DNA of 64,000 bases. Origin: Acidobacteriota bacterium. GTDB taxonomy: Bacteria; Acidobacteriota; Thermoanaerobaculia; UBA5066; Gp7-AA6. Each line of letters begins with the position of its first letter. Positions within the stretch are counted from its first letter, which is position 1. The DNA is taken from the NCBI GenBank assembly GCA_020199905.1, contig JAIVJS010000072.1:1-64000 (forward strand), read 5' to 3'. Position numbers and translations under genes: made by a program. The notes beneath the pieces are model-generated. The model ran no database searches, was not told the DNA's origin, and saw only the letters and a program-made list of their open reading frames with translations. Below, one piece after another: positions 51,628 to 62,197 of this stretch.

Positions 51628-52821
51628 TCACGGACACGTCGAGAAGGCCGCCGTGTCCTGGATCGGCTGGAAGGCCGCGTTCAACGGGTTCGTGTACACC
51701 TTGACGGTTCCGTTCAGTATGTCGGTCACGGTTGTGGTGACCGCCACGTTGGTCAGGCCGCCGGCGAAGACCCAGTACCTCTGGTTGAACCCGCAGCCGT
51801 TCAAGACCTTCACCACCATCTCGACGTTCTGCGAGCTGAAGAACCAGAACTGTCCCGTGTCGCTGCTGCCGGGGATCGCGGTTCCGGTGCCCGACGCGGT
51901 CGCGCTCTGCCAGGTCGCCGTGACCTTGAACCGGCCGGAGTTCAGGCACAGGCTGTTCGCGTCGGGCGTGCACGGGCCGGAGCCGAGAAAGCCCGCGCTC
52001 TGCCTCTGACCCAGTACGACGTTGGCGTCGCTCGAACGCAGGTCCGTGACCGTCGCGGCCGCGAGAACTCCGCCGGAAGAGATGGCGGTTCCCTCCCGGA
52101 CCCCGACGGTGACCTGAAGCGTGTCGTCCGCGGCGATTCCCGAAAATGGATTTCCGACCCGCAACAGAGACTTCGGCGCGATCGTGTAGGAGGTGGAAGA
52201 GAGGATGGCCGTGCTCGGCGACTGCACCACCTTGACGTCGACCGGCAGCGGAACGGTCGAGGTATTGACCAGGTCGAGAGCGGTCGAGAAGCTCGCATCG
52301 CCCGAATGCAGCCCGAAGACCCTCAGAACGTTCACCGTGTCGGTGGCCGAAGAGCGCGCCCCCATCGACTCGGAGGACGGCGTGGCGCCGTACGTTCCGC
52401 CCGCCGTCCCCGCGACGCTCGAGACGTACTTGTGCGCCGTCCCCATGATGGCGACGTCGGACGTCCACTCGATCGCTCCGAAAATGCCGTCACCGGCGGG
52501 CAGCGTGGCGGCGGTCACGTCTCCGAAAAACTTGGTTTCATGGGGGAAGAGAACGATCGGAGCCGAATTGACGGCGGCTCCCGCGGGCGCCCCGCTGCCA
52601 GCCGCGGGGTGAAACGTCAGGGTGACGTGCGCCTGCGCCGAGGCGTCCGGATTGAACAGCCAGAGATCGGTCCGGACCTGCGCGTTTCCGGCGGCGGGCC
52701 CCCGTCCGGCGATTGGAAACCATCCGTTCGGCGACGCCGGCGAATAAGCCGCTCCCGCGTTCGCGGCGCACAGAAGCAGCAGGACGGACAGAACGAGGCC
52801 CGAAAAGGAGCGACGCGCCAT
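51628..52821 (-). CDS. Secreted protein with a conserved C-terminal domain
   Basis: This 397-residue protein has a signal peptide (LVLSVLLLLCAANAGAA) and a serine/threonine/alanine-rich middle. The last ~115 residues begin CLNSGRFKVTATWQ, pass through DTGQFWFFSSQNVEMVVKVL, RYWVFAGGLTNVAVTTTVTD and NPLNAAFQPIQDTAAF, and end in Cys. I recall this C-terminal unit from secreted proteins of Thermoanaerobaculia-type Acidobacteriota, where it recurs on unrelated proteins; that is from memory. It may be a sorting or surface-attachment domain. GGAGG precedes the ATG. Confidence 0.72.
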   Translation of the reverse strand: MARRSFSGLVLSVLLLLCAANAGAAYSPASPNGWFPIAGRGPAAGNAQVRTDLWLFNPDASAQAHVTLTFHPAAGSGAPAGAAVNSAPIVLFPHETKFFGDVTAATLPAGDGIFGAIEWTSDVAIMGTAHKYVSSVAGTAGGTYGATPSSESMGARSSATDTVNVLRVFGLHSGDASFSTALDLVNTSTVPLPVDVKVVQSPSTAILSSTSYTIAPKSLLRVGNPFSGIAADDTLQVTVGVREGTAISSGGVLAAATVTDLRSSDANVVLGQRQSAGFLGSGPCTPDANSLCLNSGRFKVTATWQSATASGTGTAIPGSSDTGQFWFFSSQNVEMVVKVLNGCGFNQRYWVFAGGLTNVAVTTTVTDILNGTVKVYTNPLNAAFQPIQDTAAFSTCP

Positions 52822-52874
52822 GGGGACCTCCGTTCACGAATGGACGCGCGGGAGGGAGGAAGAGTTTACGAGGC

Positions 52875-53035
52875 CGGAAAACGGGAAACGGGAACGGGAA
52901 ACGAACGTAGAGCCAGGCCGAGATAGCGTTGGATCTGGAGGCGACCGAACAGGAGACGTGTGAGAGAGAGGGTTGAATCGGCCGACTCAGATTCTCGTCC
53001 TTTCCCGTTTCCCGATTCCCGTTTCCCGACTCTCA
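52875..53035 (+). repeat. Inverted heptad element (CGGGAAA type) beside tRNA-Leu
   Basis: Left arm 52875-52906: cggaaaa, cgggaaa, a six-base unit, cgggaaa. Right arm 53001-53035: tttcccg, tttcccg, attcccg, tttcccg, actctca. The right arm ends exactly at the CCA end of tRNA-Leu. Confidence 0.7.
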
Positions 53036-53122
<87 letters not shown>

Positions 53123-53128
53123 GAAGGG

Positions 53129-53512
53129 TCACTTGCCCGAGGGTTTCGCGGGAGCCGCGGGAGCGGGACCGGCGGGAACCGGGGCGGCGGCACCCGGCCT
53201 GACGGGCGCCGGGGCCGGCGCCTTCTGGGACGTCCCGGCCTTCGCGGGCACAGTCGACATCACCGAGCTTCGCCGGTTGCGCTCCAGGATCGTCAGGAGC
53301 AGAGAGAGGACGATGAATCCGATGAACGCGCCGGTCGTCAGCTTGTGCAGCAGCGTCGTCGCGCCGCGCGCCCCGAACGCCGTCTGTGTCCCGCCGCCTC
53401 CGAAGGCGCCCGCGATGTCCGCGCCCTTCCCCTGCTGGACGAGAACGACCAGGATCAGGAAGAAGCAGATGAAGATGTACACGACGACGGCGACGGCGTA
53501 TGCGATACCCAC
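53129..53512 (-). CDS. secG: SecG protein-export channel subunit
   Basis: The 127-residue protein has two membrane helices (about 4-23 and 59-78) around [20 protein letters not shown], the SecG signature. [20 protein letters not shown] is also typical. The C-terminal ~40 residues are Pro/Ala-rich and variable. It follows tpiA by 51 bases on the same strand and precedes tRNA-Leu(GAG), a common bacterial order. Confidence 0.93.
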   Translation of the reverse strand: MGIAYAVAVVVYIFICFFLILVVLVQQGKGADIAGAFGGGGTQTAFGARGATTLLHKLTTGAFIGFIVLSLLLTILERNRRSSVMSTVPAKAGTSQKAPAPAPVRPGAAAPVPAGPAPAAPAKPSGK

Positions 53513-53563
53513 GGTGCCTCCCGGCGAAAAGGGGACGAATCTTACGTGCCGGGGCTCCGGTCG

Positions 53564-54280
53564 TCAAGGCAGGCCGGCGATCGAGGCGAACCCGCTGGGG
53601 TCGAGGCTCGCCCCCCCGATCAGGAATCCGTCCATGCCGGAGCCCTGCAGGAGCGCCTGCGCGTTGACGGCGGTCACGGAACCGCCGTAGAGGATCCGGA
53701 CGTCCCGTCGGCCGGACAGCAGCCCCTGCAGAATCTCGCGGGCCTGCGCGGCGTCTGCCGGCGTCGCGGCCCGACCGGTCCCGATCGCCCACACGGGCTC
53801 GTACGCGATGACGAGAGGACCACCCGCGTCGTGCTCCAGCGTCGCCACCTGGCTCGCGAGAACCTGCTCCTCGCGGCCGGTGATTCGTTCCTCCTCCGTC
53901 TCCCCGAGGCAGTAGATCGGCAGAAGTCCCGCCTCCCGGACGCGCGCGATCTTCGCCGCGAGCGTCGGAGGATGCTCCCCGAAGAGGTGCCGTCGTTCCG
54001 AGTGCCCGACGAGGACGTACCGGCATCCCGCCTCCGCGAGCATCTTCGCGGAGATCTCTCCCGTGAACGGGCCCTCGCGGTGAGAGGAGACGTTCTGCGC
54101 GGCGAGCGCCCATCGTCCCTCCGGATCGCGGGTTTCCTCGAACGCCGTGAAGGGCGGCGCGACCACGAGCTCCACGTCGCCGCTCGAGACTCCCATCCGC
54201 TCTCCCAGCACGCGCGCGTACAGACGCGCCTGCGCGCGTGTCGAGTTCATCTTCCAGTTCGCGACGAAAAGGCGCTTCAA
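53564..54280 (-). CDS. tpiA: Triosephosphate isomerase
   Basis: The 238-residue enzyme interconverts dihydroxyacetone phosphate and glyceraldehyde 3-phosphate. Asn and Lys of FVANWKMN bind substrate, the catalytic His is in VGHSERRHLFGE, and the catalytic Glu in AYEPVWAIGTG. ILYGGSVTAVNA and FLIGGASLDP close the phosphate site. It follows pgk by 28 bases. Confidence 0.96.
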   Translation of the reverse strand: MKRLFVANWKMNSTRAQARLYARVLGERMGVSSGDVELVVAPPFTAFEETRDPEGRWALAAQNVSSHREGPFTGEISAKMLAEAGCRYVLVGHSERRHLFGEHPPTLAAKIARVREAGLLPIYCLGETEEERITGREEQVLASQVATLEHDAGGPLVIAYEPVWAIGTGRAATPADAAQAREILQGLLSGRRDVRILYGGSVTAVNAQALLQGSGMDGFLIGGASLDPSGFASIAGLP

Positions 54281-54308
54281 GGGCGCACCCGACCGCGCGA
54301 TGGCGCGC

Positions 54309-55481
<1,173 letters not shown>

Positions 55482-55523
55482 GGCGAGCGGGATCTTAACC
55501 GCGACACATAGAATGGGAAGGAG

Positions 55524-57335
55524 ATGAAAAAGCTCCTGTGGCTGTGCGCCGGGCTGCTTCTCTGCGCCGCCGGGCCCGCGGAGGATCTGCGCGTTTCCCG
55601 CGGCGCGGGCGGCGCCGTGGCCTCCGAGGAAGAGACCGCGGCCCGCGTCGGCATCGAGATCCTGAAAAAGGGCGGAAACGCCACCGACGCCGCGGTCGCC
55701 GTCTCGTTTGCGCTCGCCGTCACCTGGCCCGAGGCCGGCAACCTCGGCGGAGGCGGGTTCTGGCTGTCGCGCGACCCGTCGGGAAAGGTCCTGGTGGTGG
55801 ACTACCGGGAGGTCGCTCCCCGGGAAGCCCGCCGCGACCTCTACATCCGCCCGAACGCCCGCGGCATCGTGCCCTCCGCCGCCGAGGGGCCGCTGGCGAC
55901 GGGAGTTCCGGGAACGGTCGCGGGACTGGCTCTCGCGCACAGGCGCGGCGGCCGCCTGCGATGGCGGGATCTCCTCGAGCCGGCGATCCGCCTCGCGCGG
56001 GACGGCTTCGTCATGACGGAGAACACGTCCGCATCGATCGCCTGGAACCGGGAGCGCCTCCTGCGCGACCCGGAGACCGCCCGCATCTTCCTGCCGGGCG
56101 GAGCGGCGCCCGCGCCCGGATCGACTTTCCGGCAGCCCGACCTCGCGGCGACCCTCACCGCCATCCGCGACCGCGGTGAGGACGGGTTCTACCGGGGCAG
56201 CGTGGCCCGCTCGATCGAGGAAGGCCAGCGGCGGACGGGCGGACTGATCAGCCGCGGCGACCTCGCGCGGTACGAAGCGAAGACGCGCCCGCCGGTCCGC
56301 TTCCGCTTCGAAAACGCGGAGGTGCTCACGACACCGGCGCCCTCTTCGGGACCCGCCCTGGCGGAGATGGTTCTTCTGACGAACCTGGTCGGGCCGGACA
56401 AGCTGCGCCCCCGCGACGCGTCGTCGGCGCACTGGGCGGTGGAGATCGAAAAGCGGGCGTACCGCGACCGCAACCGCTATCTCGGGGACCCGGCCTTCGG
56501 CGGCGTGCGGCAGAACCTCTTCACGGACGTGACCCGGCTTCGTGCCATCGCGGCATCCATCCGACCGGATCGGGCGACGGCCACGAAGGATCTTCGCGGT
56601 GCGGAATCCGACAAGCCCAGCACGACCCACTTTTCGATCGTCGACTCGGCGGGAGGCGCGGTCTCCGTGACGACGACGTTGAATGACTCCTTCGGCAACG
56701 CGCGCGTCGCCCCCGGCCTCGGATTTCTCTGGAACGACGAGATGGACGACTTCGCCACGCGGCCGGGCCAGAAGAACATGTATGGCCTCGTGCAGGGGAA
56801 GGTGAACGCCGTCGCGCCCGGCAAGCGCATGCTCTCCGCGATGTGCCCGATCATCGTCGTGTCGGGCGGAAGGGTCGCGTTCGTCTGGGGAACGCCGGGC
56901 GGCTCGACGATTCCGACCACGAACTACCAGTTGCTGCTCGGGACCCTCCTGCGCCACGAGACGCTCGAAGCGGCGGTCGCCGCCCCCCGGTTCCACCAGC
57001 AGGACCTGCCCGACACCGTCCAGTACGAGCGCGGCCGGTTCGAGCCGGACTGGACGGAAGGCCTGCGGCGGCTGGGACACACCGTCGTCGAGCGGGAGAA
57101 CAGCATCTACAACTCGGGGTTGATCGGCCGCGTCCACGGTATCGCCCGCAATCCCGACGGATCGTGGACCGCCGTCGCGGATCCCCGCCGGAGCGGCGCG
57201 GGCCTCGTCGTCCGGCCGGCGGACGCGAGCCCTGTCGTCCGGCCGGCGGGCGCGAACCCTGTCGTCCGCCCGGCGGGCGCGAACCCTGTCGTCCGCCCGG
57301 CGGATGCGGGCCCGGTCGTCCGCCCGACTCCGTGA
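55524..57335 (+). CDS. ggt: Gamma-glutamyltransferase
   Basis: This 603-residue Ntn hydrolase has a signal peptide (KLLWLCAGLLLCAAGPA) and should be autocleaved before Thr367 in DKPSTTHFSIVD into large and small subunits. GGNATDAAVA near residue 51 and PGGSTIPTTNYQ in the small subunit are family marks. It removes gamma-glutamyl groups from glutathione-like thiols or peptides in the periplasm. The C-terminus carries four and a half copies of a nine-residue repeat. The mtnA GTG overlaps its stop. GGAAGGAG precedes the ATG. Confidence 0.94.
   Translation: MKKLLWLCAGLLLCAAGPAEDLRVSRGAGGAVASEEETAARVGIEILKKGGNATDAAVAVSFALAVTWPEAGNLGGGGFWLSRDPSGKVLVVDYREVAPREARRDLYIRPNARGIVPSAAEGPLATGVPGTVAGLALAHRRGGRLRWRDLLEPAIRLARDGFVMTENTSASIAWNRERLLRDPETARIFLPGGAAPAPGSTFRQPDLAATLTAIRDRGEDGFYRGSVARSIEEGQRRTGGLISRGDLARYEAKTRPPVRFRFENAEVLTTPAPSSGPALAEMVLLTNLVGPDKLRPRDASSAHWAVEIEKRAYRDRNRYLGDPAFGGVRQNLFTDVTRLRAIAASIRPDRATATKDLRGAESDKPSTTHFSIVDSAGGAVSVTTTLNDSFGNARVAPGLGFLWNDEMDDFATRPGQKNMYGLVQGKVNAVAPGKRMLSAMCPIIVVSGGRVAFVWGTPGGSTIPTTNYQLLLGTLLRHETLEAAVAAPRFHQQDLPDTVQYERGRFEPDWTEGLRRLGHTVVERENSIYNSGLIGRVHGIARNPDGSWTAVADPRRSGAGLVVRPADASPVVRPAGANPVVRPAGANPVVRPADAGPVVRPTP
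57207..57331 (+). repeat. 27-bp tandem repeat at the ggt 3' end
   Basis: Four full 27-base units (from 57207, 57234, 57261, 57288) and a part unit to 57331 encode VVRPADASP, VVRPAGANP, VVRPAGANP, VVRPADAGP and VVRPTP. The unit is a multiple of three, so the frame is kept. It differs from the heptad family. Confidence 0.85.
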
Positions 57336-58501
57336 CGCATCCGCCGGGAGATCGAGCGAGCCGGCTGGAAGTGCCCAGCGCTTCCGGACCCGGCACGGGC
57401 GCCGACCTTCTGCGCCCGCTCTACCGGGAAGGGCGCACCCTGCGGATGCTCGACCAGCGGCTGCTTCCGGGCGAGGAAGTCTGGATGACCCTCGAGGATA
57501 CCGCCGCGATCGCGCGCGCGATCCGCGACATGGCGGTGCGCGGCGCGCCGGCGATCGGCGTGGCTGCCGGCTACGGCGCCGCCTTTTCCCTGCGGGACCC
57601 GGGATCAGGCTCCGCGCGCGACCGTTTCGAGGCCGCCCGGGCGCTGCTGGCGGCCAGCCGCCCGACGGCCGTCAATCTGTTTGCGGCCCTGGAGCGCCTC
57701 GGCGCGCGCTTCGAGTCGCTCGCCGGCGCGTCCGCGCCCGAGATCGAGGCCGGTCTCGTCGCCGAGGCGGACGCGGTCGCTGAAGAGGACATCGCGTCCT
57801 GTCTGCGAATCGGAAAGTTCGGCGCGGCCCTGCTGATGGGAGGCACGACGGTGCTGACACACTGCAACGCGGGGGCGCTCGCGACGGCGGGCTACGGGAC
57901 CGCGCTCGGCGTCATCCGAGGGGCGGTGGCGGAGGGCAAGGTCATCCGGGTGCTCGCCGACGAGACCCGTCCCTTCCTCCAGGGCGCGAGGCTGACCGCG
58001 TGGGAGCTCGCCCGTGACGGGATTCCGGTCGAGATCCTGACGGACAGCATGGCGGGACACTTCCTCTCGAAGGGCGACATCTCGGCGGTCATCGTCGGCG
58101 CGGATCGCATCGCCGCGAACGGAGACACCGCGAACAAGATCGGAACGTACTCGCTCGCCGTGCTCGCGAAGGAGAGCGGCGTCCCGTTCTACGTCGCCGC
58201 TCCCGCGACGACTCTCGATCTCGCCTGCTCCTCCGGCGCCTCGATCCCGATCGAGGAGAGGACTTCCGCGGAAGTCCTGTCGATCGGCGGGCACAGGATC
58301 GCCCCGGAGGGAATCGTCGCGCGGCACGTCGCGTTCGACGTCACGCCCGCGCGGTACATCACGGCCATCGTCACCGACGAGGGGATCTGCCGTCCGCCTT
58401 ACGGGGAGAGCCTCGCGGAAGCCGTCGACAGGGCGAAGAAAAGACGGAAGTCGGGAGTGGGGAAACGGGAAACGGGAAACGGGAAACGAACGGAAGACTG
58501 A
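57332..58501 (+). CDS. mtnA: S-methyl-5-thioribose-1-phosphate isomerase
   Basis: The enzyme turns 5-methylthioribose 1-phosphate into the ribulose form in methionine salvage. IRDMAVRGAPAIGVAAGYG, LTHCNAGALATAGYGTALG (catalytic Cys in HCNAG) and VIVGADRIAANGDTANKIGT are present, as is PAVTLD-like AAPATTLDLA. The fold ends near EAVDRAKKRR. The last 17 residues (KSGVGKRETGNGKRTED) are translated from a CGGGAAA heptad array. The GTG at 57332 overlaps the ggt stop (GTGA). A TTG or later start would shorten the polar N-terminus. Confidence 0.92.
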   Translation: MTHPPGDRASRLEVPSASGPGTGADLLRPLYREGRTLRMLDQRLLPGEEVWMTLEDTAAIARAIRDMAVRGAPAIGVAAGYGAAFSLRDPGSGSARDRFEAARALLAASRPTAVNLFAALERLGARFESLAGASAPEIEAGLVAEADAVAEEDIASCLRIGKFGAALLMGGTTVLTHCNAGALATAGYGTALGVIRGAVAEGKVIRVLADETRPFLQGARLTAWELARDGIPVEILTDSMAGHFLSKGDISAVIVGADRIAANGDTANKIGTYSLAVLAKESGVPFYVAAPATTLDLACSSGASIPIEERTSAEVLSIGGHRIAPEGIVARHVAFDVTPARYITAIVTDEGICRPPYGESLAEAVDRAKKRRKSGVGKRETGNGKRTED

Positions 58502-58516
58502 GAACGACAACGGACA
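58461..58516 (+). repeat. Heptad repeat array (CGGGAAA type) in mtnA tail
   Basis: Four perfect ggaaacg units at 58461-58488 are followed by aacggaa, gactgag, aacgaca, acggaca. The perfect part encodes GKRETGNGK in mtnA; the rest lies in the spacer before tsaD. Confidence 0.75.
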
Positions 58517-58524
58517 ACTCGTAC

Positions 58525-59577
58525 TTGCTCATCCTCGGCATCGAAACTTCCTGCGACGAGACGTCGGTCGCTCTGATCGAGGACTCCGGCCGAATTCTCT
58601 CCAACGTGATCGCGTCGTCGGCGGAAGCGCACGCGCTCTACGGGGGCGTCGTGCCGGAGGTCGCGGCGCGGGCACACCTCGAAAACCTGCCGGGAACCTT
58701 CGAGCAGGCGCTCAAAGCCGCCGGGGTCACGTTGGGAGACGTCTCCCTCGTCGGTGCGACGGCGGGGCCGGGCCTGATCGGCGCGCTTCTCGTCGGCTTT
58801 TCCGCGGCCAAGGCGCTGGCGTTCGCGCGCGGCGTGCCGCTCGTCACGGTCAATCACCTCGAGGGGCATCTCTTCTCTCCGTACCTTCGCGCGGGAGGCG
58901 ATCCGGCGCGCCCGGTCCGGTACCCCTTTCACGGTCTGGTCGTCTCGGGCGGGCACGCCGAGCTCGTGCGGGTCGAGGACGGACGCATCGTTCCCATCGC
59001 CCGGACCCGCGACGACGCGCCCGGGGAGGCGTTCGACAAGGTCGCGCGGCGGGCCGGGCTGGGCTACCCGGGCGGACCCGTCATCGACCGGATCGCCGCG
59101 CGCGGCGACGGCGCCCGCTTCCCGCTTCCGGTCGGCCGGCCCGGGGACGGAACCGACGACTTTTCCTTCTCGGGCCTGAAGACGGCGATGCTGCGCGAAT
59201 TCGAGAAGCGCGGCGTGACGGGGGAAAAGGTGGATCCCGACGCGCTCTCCCGCGACCACGTCGATCTGTTCGCCTCATTCCAGCGCGCGATCGTCACCGC
59301 GCTGCTCGAACGCGTCGAAACTGTGCACGCTCGCGAAGGTATCCGGACGCTGGCGCTCTCCGGCGGGGTGGCCGCCAACTCCGAGCTGCGCGCGACGCTC
59401 TCGGCGTGGGGCGAGGAGAGAGGAGTCGAGGTCCTCCTGCCCGACCGTGCGCTGACGTCGGACAACGCGGCCATGATCGCCTGGGCCGCCTCGCTGCGTT
59501 TCCGGCGGGAAGGTCCGACCGCCTTCCGTGATGCGAACGCGCGTTCCCGCTGGCCGCTCGGCCAGCCCGCCGCCTGA
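58525..59577 (+). CDS. tsaD: tRNA N6-adenosine threonylcarbamoyltransferase
   Basis: This 350-residue ASKHA-fold enzyme transfers threonylcarbamoyl to A37 of tRNAs. GIETSCDETSVAL starts it, the metal His pair is in VNHLEGHLFSP, and VSGGHAELVRV and LALSGGVAANSELR follow. TSDNAAMIAWAA near the end is also typical. The start is TTG at 58525. It needs TsaB, TsaC and TsaE, which are not seen here. Confidence 0.96.
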   Translation: MLILGIETSCDETSVALIEDSGRILSNVIASSAEAHALYGGVVPEVAARAHLENLPGTFEQALKAAGVTLGDVSLVGATAGPGLIGALLVGFSAAKALAFARGVPLVTVNHLEGHLFSPYLRAGGDPARPVRYPFHGLVVSGGHAELVRVEDGRIVPIARTRDDAPGEAFDKVARRAGLGYPGGPVIDRIAARGDGARFPLPVGRPGDGTDDFSFSGLKTAMLREFEKRGVTGEKVDPDALSRDHVDLFASFQRAIVTALLERVETVHAREGIRTLALSGGVAANSELRATLSAWGEERGVEVLLPDRALTSDNAAMIAWAASLRFRREGPTAFRDANARSRWPLGQPAA

Positions 59578-59590
59578 GCGTTTTCGTCGT

Positions 59591-59625
59591 GACGCTCGAG
59601 CTGAACGCTCGACTCTCAACCCGTT
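59591..59625 (+). repeat. Weak heptad repeat array
   Basis: Units gacgctc, gagctga, acgctcg, actctca, acccgtt fill most of the 62-base spacer between tsaD and lepA. The periodicity is looser than in other arrays. The array ends where a -10-like TAGACT before lepA begins. Confidence 0.4.
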
Positions 59626-59630
59626 AGACT
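59625..59630 (+). promoter_or_regulatory. Possible leaderless -10 box
   Basis: TAGACT lies nine bases before the lepA ATG at 59640. The spacing is at the long end of the series and there is no Shine-Dalgarno. Confidence 0.25.
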
Positions 59631-59639
59631 CGTCCCCCG

Positions 59640-61439
59640 ATGCCCGACCCCGGCCGTATCCGTAACTTCTCGATCGTCGCCCACATCGACCACGGGAAGA
59701 CGACGCTCTCCGACCGCATCCTCCAGCGGTGCGGCGCGGTCTCCGCCCGCGAGATGCACGAACAGATGCTCGACGACATGGAGCTCGAGCAGGAGCGCGG
59801 CATCACGATCAAGGCGCGGTCGGTCACGCTCCGGTACGTCGCGAAGGACGGGCTCGAGTACACGCTCAATCTGATCGACACCCCGGGGCACGTCGACTTT
59901 TCCTACGAGGTTTCGCGATCGCTCGCGGCCTGCGAGGGCGCGGTGCTGGTCGTCGATGCCACGCAGGGCGTCGAGGCCCAGACGCTGGCGAACGCCTATC
60001 TCGCCATCCACAACAATCTCGTGATCGTGCCCGTCATCAACAAGATCGACCTCCCGTCCGCCGAGCCGGAGCGCGCGCGCGAGCAGATCGAGCAGGTCGT
60101 CGGCATCCCGGCGGACGACGCGATCCTGACGTCGGCCAAGCAGGGCATCGGCATCGAGGAGCTGCTCGAGCGGATCGTCCGGGACGTGCCGCCGCCGCGC
60201 GGGAACCCGGACGCCCCCCTGAAGGCGCTGCTCTTCGATTCCTGGTACGACCCGTACCGCGGCGTGACCTCTCTCGTGCGGATCATCGACGGCAAGCTCG
60301 AGCCGCGCACGAAGATCCGCGCGATCGGCACGGGGCTCGAGGCCGAGGTCGAAGAGGTCGGCGTCTTCCGCCCCGAGCGGGAGACCGTGCCGCGGTTGTC
60401 CGTCGGCGAAGTCGGATCGTTCTGGGCGAACATCAAGGACCTTCACTGGACGCGGATCGGGGACACGATCACGGAAGTGAACCGGCCGACGGCCGGGGCT
60501 CTCGAAGGGTTCGCGGAAGCCAAGCCGATGGTCTTTGCGGGACTCTTCCCGACCGACGCCGACGACTACGGGAACCTTCGAGAGGCCATGGACAAGCTGC
60601 GGCTGAACGACGCCTCGTTCACCTTCGAGCCGGAGAACTCGACGGCCCTCGGGTTCGGGTTCCGTTGCGGCTTTCTCGGCCTCCTTCACATGGAGATCGT
60701 GCAGGAGCGGCTCGAAAGGGAGTTCGACCTCGACCTCATCACCACGGCTCCCGGGGTCAGCTATCGCGTGATCACCACCGGGGGCGAGATCCTCGAGGTG
60801 GCGAACCCGAATCATCTGCCGCCGCCCAACCACATCGAGAAGATGGAGGAGCCCTACATCTCCTCGACGATCATCACGCGGGACGACTTTCTCGGCGGCC
60901 TCCTCAAGCTCTCGGAGGACCGGCGCGGCGTGCAGAAATCGCTCGAGTACCTCTCGTCCAACCGCGTCGTCCTGACATACGAGTTCCCCCTGAACGAAGT
61001 GGTGCTCGACTTCTACGACAAGCTGAAATCGATCTCGAAGGGTTACGCGTCGTTCGACTACGAGTTCATCGGCTATCGCGAGGGAGACCTCGTGAAGCTC
61101 GACATCCTGGTCAACGGAGAGCCCGTGGACGCCCTGTCGCTCATCGTCCACCGGGAGGAATCGGCGCCGAAGGGCCGCCTCCTGGCGGCGAAGATGAAAG
61201 AAATCATCCCCCGGCAGATGTTCGAAGTGATCATCCAGGCGGCCATCGGCTCGAAGATCATCGCCCGGGAGACTGTTTCGGCGATCCGGAAGAACGTGAT
61301 CGCCAAGTGCTATGGCGGCGACATCACTCGAAAGCGCAAGCTCCTCGAGAAGCAGAAAGAGGGGAAGAAACGGATGAAGAGGGTCGGGCGGGTGGACATC
61401 CCGCAGGAGGCCTTCCTCGCCGTTCTCAAAGTCGAATGA
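59640..61439 (+). CDS. lepA: Elongation factor 4 (LepA)
   Basis: This 599-residue GTPase acts on stalled or initiating ribosomes. The P-loop AHIDHGKTT is at residues 13-21, with [16 protein letters not shown] and [13 protein letters not shown] following. The LepA-specific C-terminal domain is complete ([20 protein letters not shown], then [19 protein letters not shown]). Its stop overlaps the first signal peptidase gene (ATGA), as lepA-lepB operons commonly do. Confidence 0.97.
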   Translation: MPDPGRIRNFSIVAHIDHGKTTLSDRILQRCGAVSAREMHEQMLDDMELEQERGITIKARSVTLRYVAKDGLEYTLNLIDTPGHVDFSYEVSRSLAACEGAVLVVDATQGVEAQTLANAYLAIHNNLVIVPVINKIDLPSAEPERAREQIEQVVGIPADDAILTSAKQGIGIEELLERIVRDVPPPRGNPDAPLKALLFDSWYDPYRGVTSLVRIIDGKLEPRTKIRAIGTGLEAEVEEVGVFRPERETVPRLSVGEVGSFWANIKDLHWTRIGDTITEVNRPTAGALEGFAEAKPMVFAGLFPTDADDYGNLREAMDKLRLNDASFTFEPENSTALGFGFRCGFLGLLHMEIVQERLEREFDLDLITTAPGVSYRVITTGGEILEVANPNHLPPPNHIEKMEEPYISSTIITRDDFLGGLLKLSEDRRGVQKSLEYLSSNRVVLTYEFPLNEVVLDFYDKLKSISKGYASFDYEFIGYREGDLVKLDILVNGEPVDALSLIVHREESAPKGRLLAAKMKEIIPRQMFEVIIQAAIGSKIIARETVSAIRKNVIAKCYGGDITRKRKLLEKQKEGKKRMKRVGRVDIPQEAFLAVLKVE

Positions 61440-62197
61440 AAACGACCACCGCCGCGCCGCCCGCGCCTCCCGCCTCCGACTCGAGAAGCGCCTCCCCCGC
61501 GCATTCCGCGGGACGCGAATGGTACGAGTCCCTCCTCGTCGCCGGGATCTTCGTCCTGTTCGTTCGAACCTTCATCGTGCAGACCTACCAGGTGCCGACG
61601 GGCTCCATGGAGCGGACGATTTTGGTCGGCGATCATCTGCTCGTGAACAAGTTCGCCTTCGCCGCGCGCCGGCCGCTTTTCGCCCGCTGGATGCCGTACC
61701 GCGAGGTCCACCGGGGCGACATCATCGTCTTCAAGAAACCGGGCGATGACCGCAACGACAACAATGTCCTGGTCAAGCGCGCGGTGGGAGCGCCGAACGA
61801 CCTCCTCCAGGTCCGCGACAAGGCCCTTTCCGTCAACGGCCGGCCCGCCGACGGCCCTCAGGTGCAGCACATCGACCCGGAGCTCTACGCGGCGGGCGAC
61901 CCGCGTGTGGCGGAGTCGAGCGTGCTCCGCGATCAGTTCGGACCGTACCGGGTGCCTTCCGACTCGTTCTTCGGCATGGGGGACAACCGCGACAACTCTC
62001 TGGACAGCCGCTTCTGGGGGCCCATCCCCCGCCAGAACATCTTCGGACGGCCCTTCCTGCTGTACTGGTCGTACGAGGCCGAGCCCAACTCCCACATCTG
62101 GCGCGGACCCCTCGACAAGCTCCGGCAGCTCGGGAGCGTCGCCTTCCACTTCTTCTCGCGGACCCGATGGGACCGGATGTTCCGGCTGGTGCGCTGA
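61436..62197 (+). CDS. lepB: Signal peptidase I, first copy
   Basis: This 253-residue membrane protease cleaves signal peptides in the periplasm. One N-terminal helix ([20 protein letters not shown]) is followed by the catalytic Ser in [10 protein letters not shown] and Lys in [24 protein letters not shown] is the conserved box E. The start ATG overlaps lepA by four bases. A second signal peptidase overlaps its end. Confidence 0.95.
   Translation: MKTTTAAPPAPPASDSRSASPAHSAGREWYESLLVAGIFVLFVRTFIVQTYQVPTGSMERTILVGDHLLVNKFAFAARRPLFARWMPYREVHRGDIIVFKKPGDDRNDNNVLVKRAVGAPNDLLQVRDKALSVNGRPADGPQVQHIDPELYAAGDPRVAESSVLRDQFGPYRVPSDSFFGMGDNRDNSLDSRFWGPIPRQNIFGRPFLLYWSYEAEPNSHIWRGPLDKLRQLGSVAFHFFSRTRWDRMFRLVR

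Noticed and set aside
10466-53035. Heptad arrays as CRISPR arrays
   Set aside because: The units are seven bases with no spacers between them and no cas genes nearby.
57207-57331. The 27-bp repeat in ggt as a CRISPR
   Set aside because: Units abut with no spacers and keep the reading frame of ggt.
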